Part shown: positions 7,319 to 15,776 of the stretch, piece by piece | Position numbering within the stretch: the stretch's first letter is position 1 | How the letters are laid out: each line of letters opens with the position of its first letter | Assembly: GCA_002070605.1 (NCBI GenBank) | Contig: MWDO01000030.1 | Coordinates: forward strand, 1-34,029 | DNA length: 34,029 bases | Reading direction: 5' to 3' | Origin: Spirochaetes bacterium ADurb.Bin133 | Lineage (GTDB): Bacteria; Spirochaetota; GWE2-31-10; MWDO01 | Made by a program: the position numbers and the translations under genes | The notes under the pieces: model-generated | Seen by the model: only the letters and a program-made list of their open reading frames with translations | Told to the model about the DNA's origin: nothing | Databases searched by the model: none

Positions 7319-8527
7319 TCAATCTTTCTGAACCAAAGATTCTATTCCAATTTGCAATCCAAAAAGGTTGATAAATCCTCTGGAGTCTTTATGGCTGTAG
7401 TTGTCGCCCGTAGCAAACGAAGCGATGTCGGCGTCGTATAGAGAATATTTTGAATCTCTACCGGCTATAATAATATTTCCTTTATATAGCGCGAGTTTAA
7501 CCGATCCCGTTGCATATTTCATCAATTCCCGAATAAAAGTCTCCATTGATCTTCGCAAATTTGTAAAATATTTTCCGTTATAAACCATTTCCGCATACTG
7601 AGAAGATAGATTGTTCACAACTTTTAACGAATCCTTATCCAAAACCATCATCCTTAACTCTTGTAACGCGGCGTATAAAATCGTTCCGCCGGGCGTCTCG
7701 TAAACCCCATGGCTTTTCATTCCTACCAATCTATTCTCCAAAATGTCGGATCTTCCGACGCCGTTTTCTCCCCCAATCTTATTGAGATAAGTCAAAAGCT
7801 CGACGCCGCCCATTTTCTTACCGTCGATTGAAACGGGGATTCCTTTTTCAAACCCGATCGTAACTTCCGTTTCGCGATCCGGAGCGTCTTTAGGGGATCT
7901 GGATAAAACAAACATTGCCTCGTTCGGGCGGTTTGCCAGATCCTCAAGCTCGCCCCCTTCGTGACTGATATGCCAGATATTTCTGTCTCTTGAGTAAATC
8001 TTAGTCTCGCTTATGCCGCCTAAATCTATATTTTTTTTCTTAGCGTATGCGATAGCGTCTTCGCGCGATTTGATATCCCAGATTCTCCAGGGAGCGATAA
8101 CTTCGAGTTTTGGAGCCAACGATTTATACGTCAATTCAAAGCGAACCTGATCGTTCCCTTTACCCGTGCATCCGTGAGCCAAAGCGTCGCACCCCTCTTT
8201 TAGAGCTATCTCTACCTGTTTCTTAGCCTGCAGCGGTCGGGCGATAGACGTGCCGAGCATATATTTATTTTCATACAGAGCGCCGCACATAGCCATCGGG
8301 AAAATATACTCCTCCACGAATTCTTTTCTCATATCCGCCAAATAAAATTTTGACGCTCCGGTTTTCTTCGCTTTTTCTTCAAGCCCGTCGGTCTCTTCGC
8401 CTTGCCCAACGTCTACGCATACAGCGACGATCTCGGGATTATTATAATTCTCTTTTAGCCATGGTATAATTATCGACGTATCCAATCCGCCCGAATAAGC
8501 CAAAGCTATCTTCTTTACTCCCCCCAT
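7319..8527 (-). CDS. argG: Argininosuccinate synthase
   Basis: ArgG condenses citrulline and aspartate with ATP in arginine synthesis. The 402-aa length is normal. Motifs: the PP-loop AYSGGLDTS (residues 10-18), HGCTGKGNDQVRFE, APWRIWDIKSREDAIAYA, SRDRNIWHISHEGGELE and LNKIGGENGVGRSD. The ATG has an AGGAG site 8 bases before it. It is the first gene of an argG-ddl unit. No other arginine gene is nearby, so the rest of the pathway must be elsewhere. Confidence 0.97.
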   Translation of the reverse strand: MGGVKKIALAYSGGLDTSIIIPWLKENYNNPEIVAVCVDVGQGEETDGLEEKAKKTGASKFYLADMRKEFVEEYIFPMAMCGALYENKYMLGTSIARPLQAKKQVEIALKEGCDALAHGCTGKGNDQVRFELTYKSLAPKLEVIAPWRIWDIKSREDAIAYAKKKNIDLGGISETKIYSRDRNIWHISHEGGELEDLANRPNEAMFVLSRSPKDAPDRETEVTIGFEKGIPVSIDGKKMGGVELLTYLNKIGGENGVGRSDILENRLVGMKSHGVYETPGGTILYAALQELRMMVLDKDSLKVVNNLSSQYAEMVYNGKYFTNLRRSMETFIRELMKYATGSVKLALYKGNIIIAGRDSKYSLYDADIASFATGDNYSHKDSRGFINLFGLQIGIESLVQKD

Positions 8528-8797
8528 AAAAAACTCCTATATTTTGATAACGCTGTTATTTTTAAAAACAAAAAAACGTCCTTGTAACATATAATATTTA
8601 AAAAAAATAATCAACAATTATAGAATACTTTACGTTATTTATTCGACTACTATCCGCATCTACAGTTCGTGTAAAACTGCGCGAAATATTTAAATGATTA
8701 GATTAAAAAAACGAGTTTGCATAAGTAAATAAAAGAAATACGGAGTTTTTTTTTATTTAAAGTTATAATAATTTGTATATTTTTTTTAAAGTTTATA
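8528..8797. other. AT-rich spacer upstream of argG, no gene seen
   Basis: The first part should hold the argG promoter on the minus strand; a TATAAT on that strand lies near 8612-8620, without a convincing -35. The remainder is A/T-rich without a supported reading frame, RNA motif or repeat copy. Confidence 0.4.
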
Positions 8798-8805
8798 TTG
8801 ACTCT

Positions 8806-8915
8806 TACCGAATTTTTAAACTGTCGGGCGTGTAGCTCTTTTCCCCTCCCAGTTAATCTATATTGCCCGGCGGCCTTAATAAGGCAAAGACCCCGATAAC
8901 ATCGGGGTCTTTTTT
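8806..8915 (+). ncRNA. Candidate small RNA with a C-rich loop
   Basis: Three consecutive stems can be drawn. GTCGGGC (8823-8829) pairs with GCCCGGC (8865-8871), closing a 35-base loop that contains CCCCTCCC (8843-8850). GCCTT-AAT-AAGGC follows (8873-8885). A strong terminator ends the unit (8886-8915). There is no reading frame. The loop sequence CCUCC is complementary to a Shine-Dalgarno core, as in known C-rich regulatory RNAs of Firmicutes. The 5' end is unknown: TATATT at 8794-8799 with TTGTAT at 8773-8778 would start it near 8806, but this is weak. Confidence 0.5.
8886..8915 (+). terminator. Rho-independent terminator
   Basis: AAAGACCCCGAT and ATCGGGGTCTTT form a 12-bp perfect stem around the loop AAC (8898-8900), followed by a T run. 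Because of the flanking A and T runs it could work in both directions. On the plus strand it ends the candidate small RNA, about 150 bases before the phosphatase gene. Confidence 0.92.
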
Positions 8916-8918
8916 ATT

Positions 8919-9000
8919 ATATATGCGTCATTTTTTTAAATTGACACATATGGAACAGATATTTTCTATTTCCCAAAAAACCGACGGGTTACATTTGAAA
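8919..9000. repeat. Right half of a dispersed repeat copy
   Basis: It holds ATATGCGTCA, then TTGACACATATGGAACAG, and the right end CCCAAAAAACCGACGGG (about 8972-8988). The stretch from ATATGGAACA onwards aligns with 19322-19375, including the bases after the right end (TTACATTTGAAATAATT here, TTATATTTGAAATTATT there), so the repeated unit extends beyond the CCGACGGG motif. Confidence 0.75.
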
Positions 9001-9004
9001 TAAT

Positions 9005-9033
9005 TTGACAATAACCGTAATAAATATTATACG
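9005..9033 (+). promoter_or_regulatory. Sigma-70-type promoter for the phosphatase gene
   Basis: TTGACA at 9005-9010 matches the -35 consensus. With a 17-base spacer the -10 is TATACG at 9028-9033; TTATAC one base earlier is an alternative. It sits directly at the outer edge of a repeat copy. Confidence 0.55.
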
Positions 9034-9066
9034 TATTATACAGTATAAATATAAAGCAATAATCCA

Positions 9067-10179
9067 ATGAAAAAAATAGTCGTCATAGATAGCGGTAATT
9101 TATTAAATCAAAATTTTATAGAATCTTTGCGATTAAAAAAAGATTACTCTATCGAGATCAATCCTTCGATTCCTCATAACGGCGCATTTGTAATATACGC
9201 GACGGAGAAAACTGTATCAAATTATAACGACTACCTTAACTACGATTTTATTATAAAAGTCGATCCTCAAACAAAATCTATATCGAATTACGCAATAGTC
9301 CCAAAAAACAGTCTGAAAATTAGAACTATAAATATGATTATCGAAAAGTTAAATATAGAGATTATTAAGGGTAGCAGAGCTAATTTTAATGAAAACGATT
9401 TGAATATCGCCGAGATTATAAAGGAAAAAAAACTGATTGAACAAGAGAATAAAAATTTTCATAAGGAACTTACATTCGCTTCAGAACTACAAAAAACCCT
9501 TTTGCCAAAACGCTATCCAAAAGAAGATAAAATCAGATTTGCTTCAAAGTATTTACCTACGGCTTACATCGGCGGCGACTTTTTCGACGTTGAGCAAATA
9601 GACGACGATCGCGTCGCCGTTTTTATAATCGACGTTAGCGGTCACGGTATCAAATCGGCGATAATAGCGTCTCTTGTAAAAACATTTTTTGAAAAAGAGA
9701 TAATCAACGCCCCCTCGCCTAAAGATTTTTTTGAAAAACTTAACGAGGAATTTATAAGAAACTTTCGCGACGAAGATTTCCTAACATGCTTCCTTATTGT
9801 TCTCGATTTCAAAGAGATGAAAGCCGTCTACTCTTCGGCCGCTCATCCAAATACAATTTTAATAAAACGCTCGGGGCTTATCGAAGAACTAAAAACGGAG
9901 GGATTTATAGTCGGAATGTTTGAAAACACAAAGTATTACAATATCGAAATAGATATCCATTCGGGAGATAAATTTATCCTATATACCGACGGTATAATCG
10001 AGGTTTTTGGCGAAAATAACGAGCAATACGGTAAAGAGAGATTCGCGTCAAACATAGAGTCGCTAAAAAATAACGATATAGAAGATCTTGCCGACGGCAT
10101 ACTGGCAGAACTGCTATTCTTCTCCAAAGAACCGACGTTCGAAGACGATCTTACGCTGTTGCTGTTTGAGATATTGTAA
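9067..10179 (+). CDS. PP2C-type (RsbU/SpoIIE) serine phosphatase
   Basis: A 370-aa cytoplasmic protein. Residues 145-370 form the phosphatase domain, with metal-binding GGDFFDV (D171), DVSGHG (D189), YTDGIIE and the C-terminal DDLTLLLFE. Such enzymes dephosphorylate anti-sigma-factor antagonists in partner-switching pathways. Residues 1-100 are alpha/beta and may be a degenerate receiver domain (MKKIVVIDSGN start), but no clear phosphorylation pocket is visible. A coiled-coil linker (about 112-145, IIKEKKLIEQENKNFHKEL) joins them, as is common in this group. No anti-sigma factor or antagonist is next to it. The ATG has no clear ribosome site. The start is favoured because the upstream promoter is close and the next ATG would cut the first strand. 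Confidence 0.85.
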   Translation: MKKIVVIDSGNLLNQNFIESLRLKKDYSIEINPSIPHNGAFVIYATEKTVSNYNDYLNYDFIIKVDPQTKSISNYAIVPKNSLKIRTINMIIEKLNIEIIKGSRANFNENDLNIAEIIKEKKLIEQENKNFHKELTFASELQKTLLPKRYPKEDKIRFASKYLPTAYIGGDFFDVEQIDDDRVAVFIIDVSGHGIKSAIIASLVKTFFEKEIINAPSPKDFFEKLNEEFIRNFRDEDFLTCFLIVLDFKEMKAVYSSAAHPNTILIKRSGLIEELKTEGFIVGMFENTKYYNIEIDIHSGDKFILYTDGIIEVFGENNEQYGKERFASNIESLKNNDIEDLADGILAELLFFSKEPTFEDDLTLLLFEIL

Positions 10180-10239
10180 CTTACATAAAACGGAATTATT
10201 ACCGTACGGTATATTATTTTATTACGCTATGAGGTATGA

Positions 10240-11226
10240 ATGTTTTATAATTGCGACTGTATTGAAGGCGCTAAAAAATATCTTCCGGATAATTCGATAG
10301 ATTTAATTATAACAGATCCTCCGTACGGAATCGACGGCAATAAACTAGATAAACATTATAATAGAAATGAGAATAATGTTATTGAAGGGTATGTAGAAAT
10401 TCCAAAAAGCGAGTACGCCGATTTTACGGAAAAATGGATTGGACAAGCGGAGAGAGTTCTCAAACCCGGAGGTTCAATATATATTGTTTCCGGTTATACT
10501 AATTTAAGACATATTTTAAATTCGCTTGCAAATACCAAATTAATTGAAAAAAATCATATAATATGGAAATATAATTTTGGCGTTTATACAAGCAAAAAAT
10601 TTATATCTTCGCATTACCATATTTTATACTATGTAAAGCCCGGCGAAAAACCGACGTTCAATACGTTTGCATTTTATTCCGACTCGGAAAAAAGCGCAAA
10701 CGGCGGCTCGTTAAACTATCAGGACAGAGAGGACGTCTGGATAATAAATCGCGAATATAAACCGGGCAAAATAAAAAATAAAAATGAATTGCCAAAAGCT
10801 CTCTTATCAAAAATGATACTATACTCTAGTAATCCAAACGACCTAATTTGCGATTTTTTTTTAGGCAGTTTCGCTACGGCTAAAGTCGCTATCGCTCTTG
10901 GTCGCAAAGCGCGCGGTTTTGAAATTAATAGCGACGCCTTTTTATATCAAATCAAGCAAATTAAAAATATTCAACCCGGATGTATGCTAGATGAATTGAG
11001 AGAAGTTCCTCCAAATAAAATGACTAACAGAGGCAAATCTTTTAATTCTAATGAAATAATAAATATTCTTAAAGATTTTAAAATTTTAATAAATTCGGGT
11101 CAAACTAAAAAAAGCGCTATAAATAGTTTATCAGAAAAATATGGAAGAGGTTACTGGTCGATTCTTAAAATTATCGACGGAACGACAAATAAAAGTTCGG
11201 GAAATAAAAATATTGATACAAATTAA
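10240..11226 (+). CDS. Orphan DNA methyltransferase (DPPY type, beta-class order)
   Basis: A 328-aa enzyme. The catalytic motif IITDPPYGID is near the N-terminus (residues 23-32), and the S-adenosylmethionine-binding region follows in the C-terminal half (DFFLGSFATAKVAIALGRKARGFEIN region). This IV-TRD-I order is that of beta-class amino-methyltransferases (N6-adenine or N4-cytosine). The region between them (about 60-180) would be the target recognition domain. A C-terminal extension after about residue 235 is Lys/Asn-rich and ends in a helix-turn-helix-like stretch (SAINSLSEKYGRGYWSILKII). GAGGT precedes the ATG by 4 bases. No restriction enzyme is adjacent, so this is an orphan. The target site cannot be read from the sequence. 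Confidence 0.88.
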   Translation: MFYNCDCIEGAKKYLPDNSIDLIITDPPYGIDGNKLDKHYNRNENNVIEGYVEIPKSEYADFTEKWIGQAERVLKPGGSIYIVSGYTNLRHILNSLANTKLIEKNHIIWKYNFGVYTSKKFISSHYHILYYVKPGEKPTFNTFAFYSDSEKSANGGSLNYQDREDVWIINREYKPGKIKNKNELPKALLSKMILYSSNPNDLICDFFLGSFATAKVAIALGRKARGFEINSDAFLYQIKQIKNIQPGCMLDELREVPPNKMTNRGKSFNSNEIINILKDFKILINSGQTKKSAINSLSEKYGRGYWSILKIIDGTTNKSSGNKNIDTN

Positions 11227-11897
11227 CTTGAGACCTTCCCGTTGTCTTTCTTCCTATTGAGATAAGTTTTTAACGCTCCAAAAAGAGTAATAATAACTAA
11301 AACCGATAACGCAATTATCAAGCCCGTCATTTTAAAATAAGTTATTACCGAGACAATCGCTCCGGCGCATACGACGCCCAAAAATATAAAGAATATAGAT
11401 TTGAGATAAGATAGCTTTAATAAATATGCGATTAGCGAACCGGTCCAGGCGCCGGTAACCGGAAGAGGAATCGCGACAAAAAACGCCAATCCGAGCTCCT
11501 GAAACTCCTCGACGGATTTACTTTTAGCGATTGTTCTCGCAAAAAGTTTGTCAAAAAAAACGTCGAAAACTTTAAATCTTCTAAGAAATTTCTCAACATA
11601 TTTGAATAGAAACAGAACAAAGAAAATCGGAATCATATTGCCTATTATCGACAATAGTATTACAAGGAACCAATTCAGTTGAAAAGCGATTATTCCGATC
11701 GGAATCGCGCCTCTCAGTTCCACTATAGGAAGCGTCGATATCAAAAGAATAACGATATAAGGATCGATTCCGGCGTCTTTAAATTTATTTGCAATTCTCA
11801 ATCCCAATCCGTCTCCGCTAACGTCCGCCGACGACATTATTACGCTTAATAGACAAAATACTACCGTTAATAAGATAAAATTATCTGTTTTTTTCAT
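11223..11897 (-). CDS. Small multidrug export (SMP, COG2426) family membrane protein
   Basis: A 224-aa membrane protein. It begins with a hydrophobic leader (FILLTVVFCLLSVIM). The family signature LPIVELRGAIPIGI follows, then GNMIPIFFVLFLFKYVE and LPVTGAWTGSLIAYLL. Four or five membrane segments are visible, with a short cytoplasmic loop (RRFKVFDVFFDKLFARTI). The family was named for drug export, but its true substrate is not established. Its ATG overlaps the stop of the epimerase gene by 4 bases, so the two are translationally coupled. It meets the methyltransferase tail-to-tail with a 4-base overlap. Confidence 0.82.
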   Translation of the reverse strand: MKKTDNFILLTVVFCLLSVIMSSADVSGDGLGLRIANKFKDAGIDPYIVILLISTLPIVELRGAIPIGIIAFQLNWFLVILLSIIGNMIPIFFVLFLFKYVEKFLRRFKVFDVFFDKLFARTIAKSKSVEEFQELGLAFFVAIPLPVTGAWTGSLIAYLLKLSYLKSIFFIFLGVVCAGAIVSVITYFKMTGLIIALSVLVIITLFGALKTYLNRKKDNGKVSS

Positions 11898-12820
11898 GTT
11901 TTCCCTTTATTCTTGAAATACTCAATAGTTCTCGCAAGTCCGGTTTCAAAACCGTACAGTTCGACTCTATTCAACTCTTTCAACTTCGAAACGTCGGCGA
12001 AAGAGCGTTTGACGTCGCCGGCTCTGGTCGGTTTGTATTCTACTTTTGAGTTCGAATTAGTCAATTTTATTATTTTTTGAACAAGATCGTTTATCGTAAT
12101 CTTTTCTCCGTAGCCGAGGTTATAATAGCCGACGCCCGAATTTGAAAGTTCGTAGATATATTTAACGAGGTCTTTAACGTAAATAAAGTCTCTCGTCTGT
12201 TCTCCGTCGCCGAATATCGTAATCGTATCCCCTTTTAACGCTTTTGAGATAAAAATAGGAACCGCCGCGGCGTATTTGGAATTGGGATTCTGTCTGTCGC
12301 CGAACACGTTAAAAAATCTCGTTACCACCCCTTTAAATCCATGTATTTTCGTAAACATCTTTATGTAATACTCGCCGCTCAATTTTGAAATAGCGTAAGG
12401 CGATATAGGATTCGGCGTCATATCAAGCGTTTTCGGACACTCTTCGCTATCGCCGTAAACCGCCGCCGAGGATGCGAATACTATATTTTTAACGTTATTT
12501 TTTAGCATCGCGTTTAGAAGATTAATCGTTCCCAGAGTGTTGACCTCTTCGGTATGCTTTGGCTTTTCCACGCTTTCCGGAACGCTTATTTCGGCGGCGA
12601 AGTGATAAACTCTAGAACTTCCCTTTACGCTTTCGCATAACGTCTCAAAATCCGATATATCCCCGTTTATAAATTTAACATTCGGAATGCTATTAATATT
12701 CTCGATAAAACCGCTTTTGAGATTGTCGTAAACTACTACTTCAAAATCTAGAGAAGACAGAAGCTCCGCCAAATTTGATCCGATAAATCCCGCTCCGCCG
12801 GTAATAAAAATTTTTTCCAT
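11894..12820 (-). CDS. NAD-dependent sugar epimerase (GalE-like)
   Basis: An extended short-chain dehydrogenase of 308 aa. It has the nucleotide-binding GGAGFIG (residues 8-14), the catalytic SSAAVYG region (S118), YAISK with Y142 and K146, and RFFNVFGDRQNP. It probably interconverts UDP-sugars (UDP-glucose/galactose or their N-acetyl forms) for surface glycans. The DxD-like specificity residues do not let me choose the substrate, so no gene symbol is given. AAGGAT precedes the ATG. It is the first gene of a two-gene unit with the SMP protein and is divergent from the glycosidase gene. Confidence 0.88.
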   Translation of the reverse strand: MEKIFITGGAGFIGSNLAELLSSLDFEVVVYDNLKSGFIENINSIPNVKFINGDISDFETLCESVKGSSRVYHFAAEISVPESVEKPKHTEEVNTLGTINLLNAMLKNNVKNIVFASSAAVYGDSEECPKTLDMTPNPISPYAISKLSGEYYIKMFTKIHGFKGVVTRFFNVFGDRQNPNSKYAAAVPIFISKALKGDTITIFGDGEQTRDFIYVKDLVKYIYELSNSGVGYYNLGYGEKITINDLVQKIIKLTNSNSKVEYKPTRAGDVKRSFADVSKLKELNRVELYGFETGLARTIEYFKNKGKT

Positions 12821-12946
12821 AAAAATATCCTTATTTTAACGATCTCGACGCAAAAAATATTTCTTAAAAACGAAATTAATAGTATAATAAACAATAAATT
12901 TGCGCTATATATAGCATAATTATTAAATAACTTAAAGGATTTTAAC

Positions 12947-14167
12947 ATGAAAAAAATATTTTTTCTACTCCCTCTCTGCGCGGCGCTATTAAGCTGCTCG
13001 ACTGTTTCAAAAGTAAAAAAGGATTTCACTCCTCTAGAGGTAAAGGAGGAGTACTTCGGGATGCACTATCACGACATATTTGAAAAGGAGAATAAAGATC
13101 TCGTTAAAATTGTCGATTCAAAATATTGGAGACTTTGGGACTCCGGGACTTTATGGGCGGACTTGGAGCCGTCGAACGATCAATGGAATTTCGAGCGTCT
13201 CGATTTTATGGTTGAAATAGCTAAAGAGAACGAAATAGAGTTGGTATTTACTTTGGGAGTCGGTCCCGACTGGGCTTGTCGCAAACCAATTATCAAATCC
13301 GGTTACGGCGGCAACTCGACGACAAGCCCCCCTTATATGGAACATTGGAAAGATTACGTTAAAACTCTCGGCGAACGTTACAAAGGCGCGATCAAATATT
13401 GGGAAATTTGGAACGAGCCGAATTTTATATGGTTCTACGCCGGAACGGCAGGTTATTTAGCCGAATTGACAAAAGAGGCGAGCGTTATCCTTAAAAATAT
13501 CGATCCGGATAATAAGATAGTCGCCCCATCGATTACCGGCTGGAAAGGGGAACCGTTCGGACTCTGGTGGTTAGACGCATACCTTTCTTACGGAGTCGCC
13601 GACTATGTAGATATAATTGGATTTCATTTATATACCGGCAAACTTTACCAACCTGAAGATATGGTTTATCACATAACCGAGTTGAAAAAACTTCTCAAAC
13701 GCCGAAAAATAGACAAGCCTATCTGGAATACCGAGGGGGCTTTTACTACCAAAAACGTATACGGCGACGACGCGATAAAAGCTATGGCTAAGATGCACAT
13801 AATCCAATTGGCGCTGAACGTCGACAGATTCTACTGGTACGCTTTTAACAACAATCTGTTTGGTTCGCTTTACGATAAAAAGGAAAAAAAACTGAATAAA
13901 ACCGGCGAGGCGTATATATCTCTAATGAAGTATCTTGAAGGGAAGAAAATCGTAAGTATAGATAATAAGAATAGCGTATGGATATTTGAAATTGATAACG
14001 GAAGCAATAAAGAGGTTATTCTTTGGAGCGAGAAGAAAAAAGATATTTACAAATGCTCGGACGAATTTATCGGAAAAATTATTGAAAATATATCCGACGG
14101 CAAATCGTCGTTGATAAAAGATAATAATATTGAACTAGGCAAAGTTCCATTAATAATTAAATTTTAA
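12947..14167 (+). CDS. Lipoprotein glycoside hydrolase, clan GH-A (GH39-like)
   Basis: A 406-aa secreted lipoprotein. The signal peptide ends at lipobox LLSC with C17. The body is a TIM barrel of clan A: YWEIWNEPNF supplies the acid/base E157, and PIWNTEGAF supplies the nucleophile E263. Other strands are visible (LVFTLGVGPDW, DIIGFHLYT, WYAFNN). The overall pattern is closest to GH39/xylosidase-like enzymes, but the substrate is not shown. AAAGGA precedes the ATG. It sits among epimerase and glycosyltransferase genes, so it may act on the cell's own glycans or on host/plant polysaccharide. A 12-bp palindrome GCTATATATAGC (12904-12915) lies in the divergent promoter region. Confidence 0.8.
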   Translation: MKKIFFLLPLCAALLSCSTVSKVKKDFTPLEVKEEYFGMHYHDIFEKENKDLVKIVDSKYWRLWDSGTLWADLEPSNDQWNFERLDFMVEIAKENEIELVFTLGVGPDWACRKPIIKSGYGGNSTTSPPYMEHWKDYVKTLGERYKGAIKYWEIWNEPNFIWFYAGTAGYLAELTKEASVILKNIDPDNKIVAPSITGWKGEPFGLWWLDAYLSYGVADYVDIIGFHLYTGKLYQPEDMVYHITELKKLLKRRKIDKPIWNTEGAFTTKNVYGDDAIKAMAKMHIIQLALNVDRFYWYAFNNNLFGSLYDKKEKKLNKTGEAYISLMKYLEGKKIVSIDNKNSVWIFEIDNGSNKEVILWSEKKKDIYKCSDEFIGKIIENISDGKSSLIKDNNIELGKVPLIIKF

Positions 14168-14186
14168 TACATTATATAAATATTTA

Positions 14187-14214
14187 TTGATTTTTTTTTT
14201 TTTATTGATATAAT
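14187..14214 (+). promoter_or_regulatory. Sigma-70-type promoter of the FG-GAP/OmpA gene
   Basis: TTGATT (14187-14192), a 16-base T-rich spacer and a consensus TATAAT (14209-14214) are followed by an AAGGAG ribosome site at 14236-14241 and the ATG at 14247. The poly-T spacer could affect promoter strength if its length varies. Confidence 0.7.
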
Positions 14215-14246
14215 CGGAACTATAATTTTTTTAGCAAGGAGAAAAT

Positions 14247-15752
14247 ATGAAAAAATTTTATCTATCAATTGCTCTGATAGTAGCTCTATCGTCGATAGCG
14301 TTACAATCGCAAACCCTCAATTTGGTCGATCTACTCGACACGGGCAAAGGCAATTACGACGTAACGAGAGTCGGGGAAAGAATGGTAGTCGGAGACGTTA
14401 ACGGCGACGGAAAAGACGACGTTATAACGATGTACGACTATCTTGCGTCTCACGCTAAGTTACACGTGTTTATTTCTAACGGAAAAACCGTTAATTCGTC
14501 CGTTGATTGGTACGATTCGGGAGCCGGCAACTACGACTTAACCAGAGTCGGTCCAAGAATAACATGCGGCGATTTTAACGGCGACGGAAAAGACGACGTT
14601 GCAACTATGTACGATTATACAAATAATCAAGCTCAAATCCACGTTTTCTTGTCAAACGGATCCTCTTTTACTCATAACGTTTGGTGGGATTCCGGAGAAG
14701 GCAACTACGACGCTTCAAAAATCGGTTCCAGAATCGGATCCGGAGATTTTGACGGCGACGGAAAAGACGACATAGCCGTTATGTACGAATATGCTAACAA
14801 CTTAACCAGAATTCATGTATTCAAGTCAACCGGTTCCGCTTTTGAACAAAGTTCATGGTATGATTCCGGAGAAGGCAACTACGACGCCTTGAGAGTAGCG
14901 GGAAGATTTGCAGTAGGCGATTTTAACGGCGACGGAAAAGACGACGTATTAGTTATGTACGACTATCTCGGAAGCAGAGTTCAAATCCACGGTTTTGCGT
15001 CAAACGGTTCGGCTTTTACTCAATCTTCATTGATGGATTCGGGAGCCGGCAACTACGATCCTACCAGAGTTTTGGATAGATTCGCAGTAGGCGACGTTAA
15101 CGGCGACGGAAAAGCGGACGTTATAACAATGTACGATTATCTGGCTAACGAAGCTAAACTACACGTATTTGCCTCGACCGGAACAGCTGTAAAGCAAGTA
15201 GCTTCATGGGAATCCGGAAAAGGCAACTATACTGCCGCGTCTATCGCCAATAGATTTGTAGCGGGCGATATAAACGGAGATAAATTAGCCGACATAGTAT
15301 CTATTTACATGCTACTCGGTTCGCAAGCTAAAGTCCAGGCTTTTATGGCAACGGCGGAAAAAACAACTACTTCCGCTCCTTACGCTTCTATAGCCGAAGC
15401 CTTTAAAGTTAACGCTCCGATCTACTTCGTAGCCGACACTACGGATTTATTGCCGGGCGAAAACGCTAAATTACAAAAGATTATCTCTTACATCAATACG
15501 AACTATTCTGGCTCAAGTTTTTCTTTAACAATCGAAGGACACTGCGCTAGCGTAGGTAGACCTAATGACGAAAAAGCTCTCAGCGAACAAAGAGCTAACA
15601 AGATCAAGTCGATGATAGTTAATCAAGTAAAAGGCAAAACCGCTAATATTACGACTATTGGCGCCGGAGCCACAAAAGAAGCGATCAGCAATCCTACAAA
15701 GGAAGAGATGGCTAAAAATAGAAGAATCGAAGTTACCGTTACGGCGGAATAA
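14247..15752 (+). CDS. Secreted FG-GAP repeat protein with OmpA-like C-terminal domain
   Basis: A 501-aa protein. A signal peptide is present (residues 1-22, MKKFYLSIALIVALSS start). Residues 33 to about 373 contain six repeats of 58-59 aa. Each carries GNYD near its start, then a GDVNGDGKDDV-type calcium loop and MYDY, consistent with one beta-propeller. The last repeat is degenerate. Residues about 385-501 resemble an OmpA peptidoglycan-binding domain: IYFVADTTDLLP, IEGHCASVG and the closing NRRIEVTV. The protein is therefore likely periplasmic or outer-membrane associated and tethered to peptidoglycan. Strong own promoter and terminator indicate a single-gene, probably abundant transcript. 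Confidence 0.88.
   Translation: MKKFYLSIALIVALSSIALQSQTLNLVDLLDTGKGNYDVTRVGERMVVGDVNGDGKDDVITMYDYLASHAKLHVFISNGKTVNSSVDWYDSGAGNYDLTRVGPRITCGDFNGDGKDDVATMYDYTNNQAQIHVFLSNGSSFTHNVWWDSGEGNYDASKIGSRIGSGDFDGDGKDDIAVMYEYANNLTRIHVFKSTGSAFEQSSWYDSGEGNYDALRVAGRFAVGDFNGDGKDDVLVMYDYLGSRVQIHGFASNGSAFTQSSLMDSGAGNYDPTRVLDRFAVGDVNGDGKADVITMYDYLANEAKLHVFASTGTAVKQVASWESGKGNYTAASIANRFVAGDINGDKLADIVSIYMLLGSQAKVQAFMATAEKTTTSAPYASIAEAFKVNAPIYFVADTTDLLPGENAKLQKIISYINTNYSGSSFSLTIEGHCASVGRPNDEKALSEQRANKIKSMIVNQVKGKTANITTIGAGATKEAISNPTKEEMAKNRRIEVTVTAE
14343..15365 (+). repeat. Six tandem ~174-bp coding repeats
   Basis: These are the DNA form of the six FG-GAP repeats. The segment GGCGACGGAAAAGACGACGT and close variants recur every 174 bases. 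Repeat identity is high enough in the first five copies that recombination between them could change copy number. Confidence 0.85.
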
Positions 15753-15776
15753 TCGTCTCTTTATTTATCAAATAAA

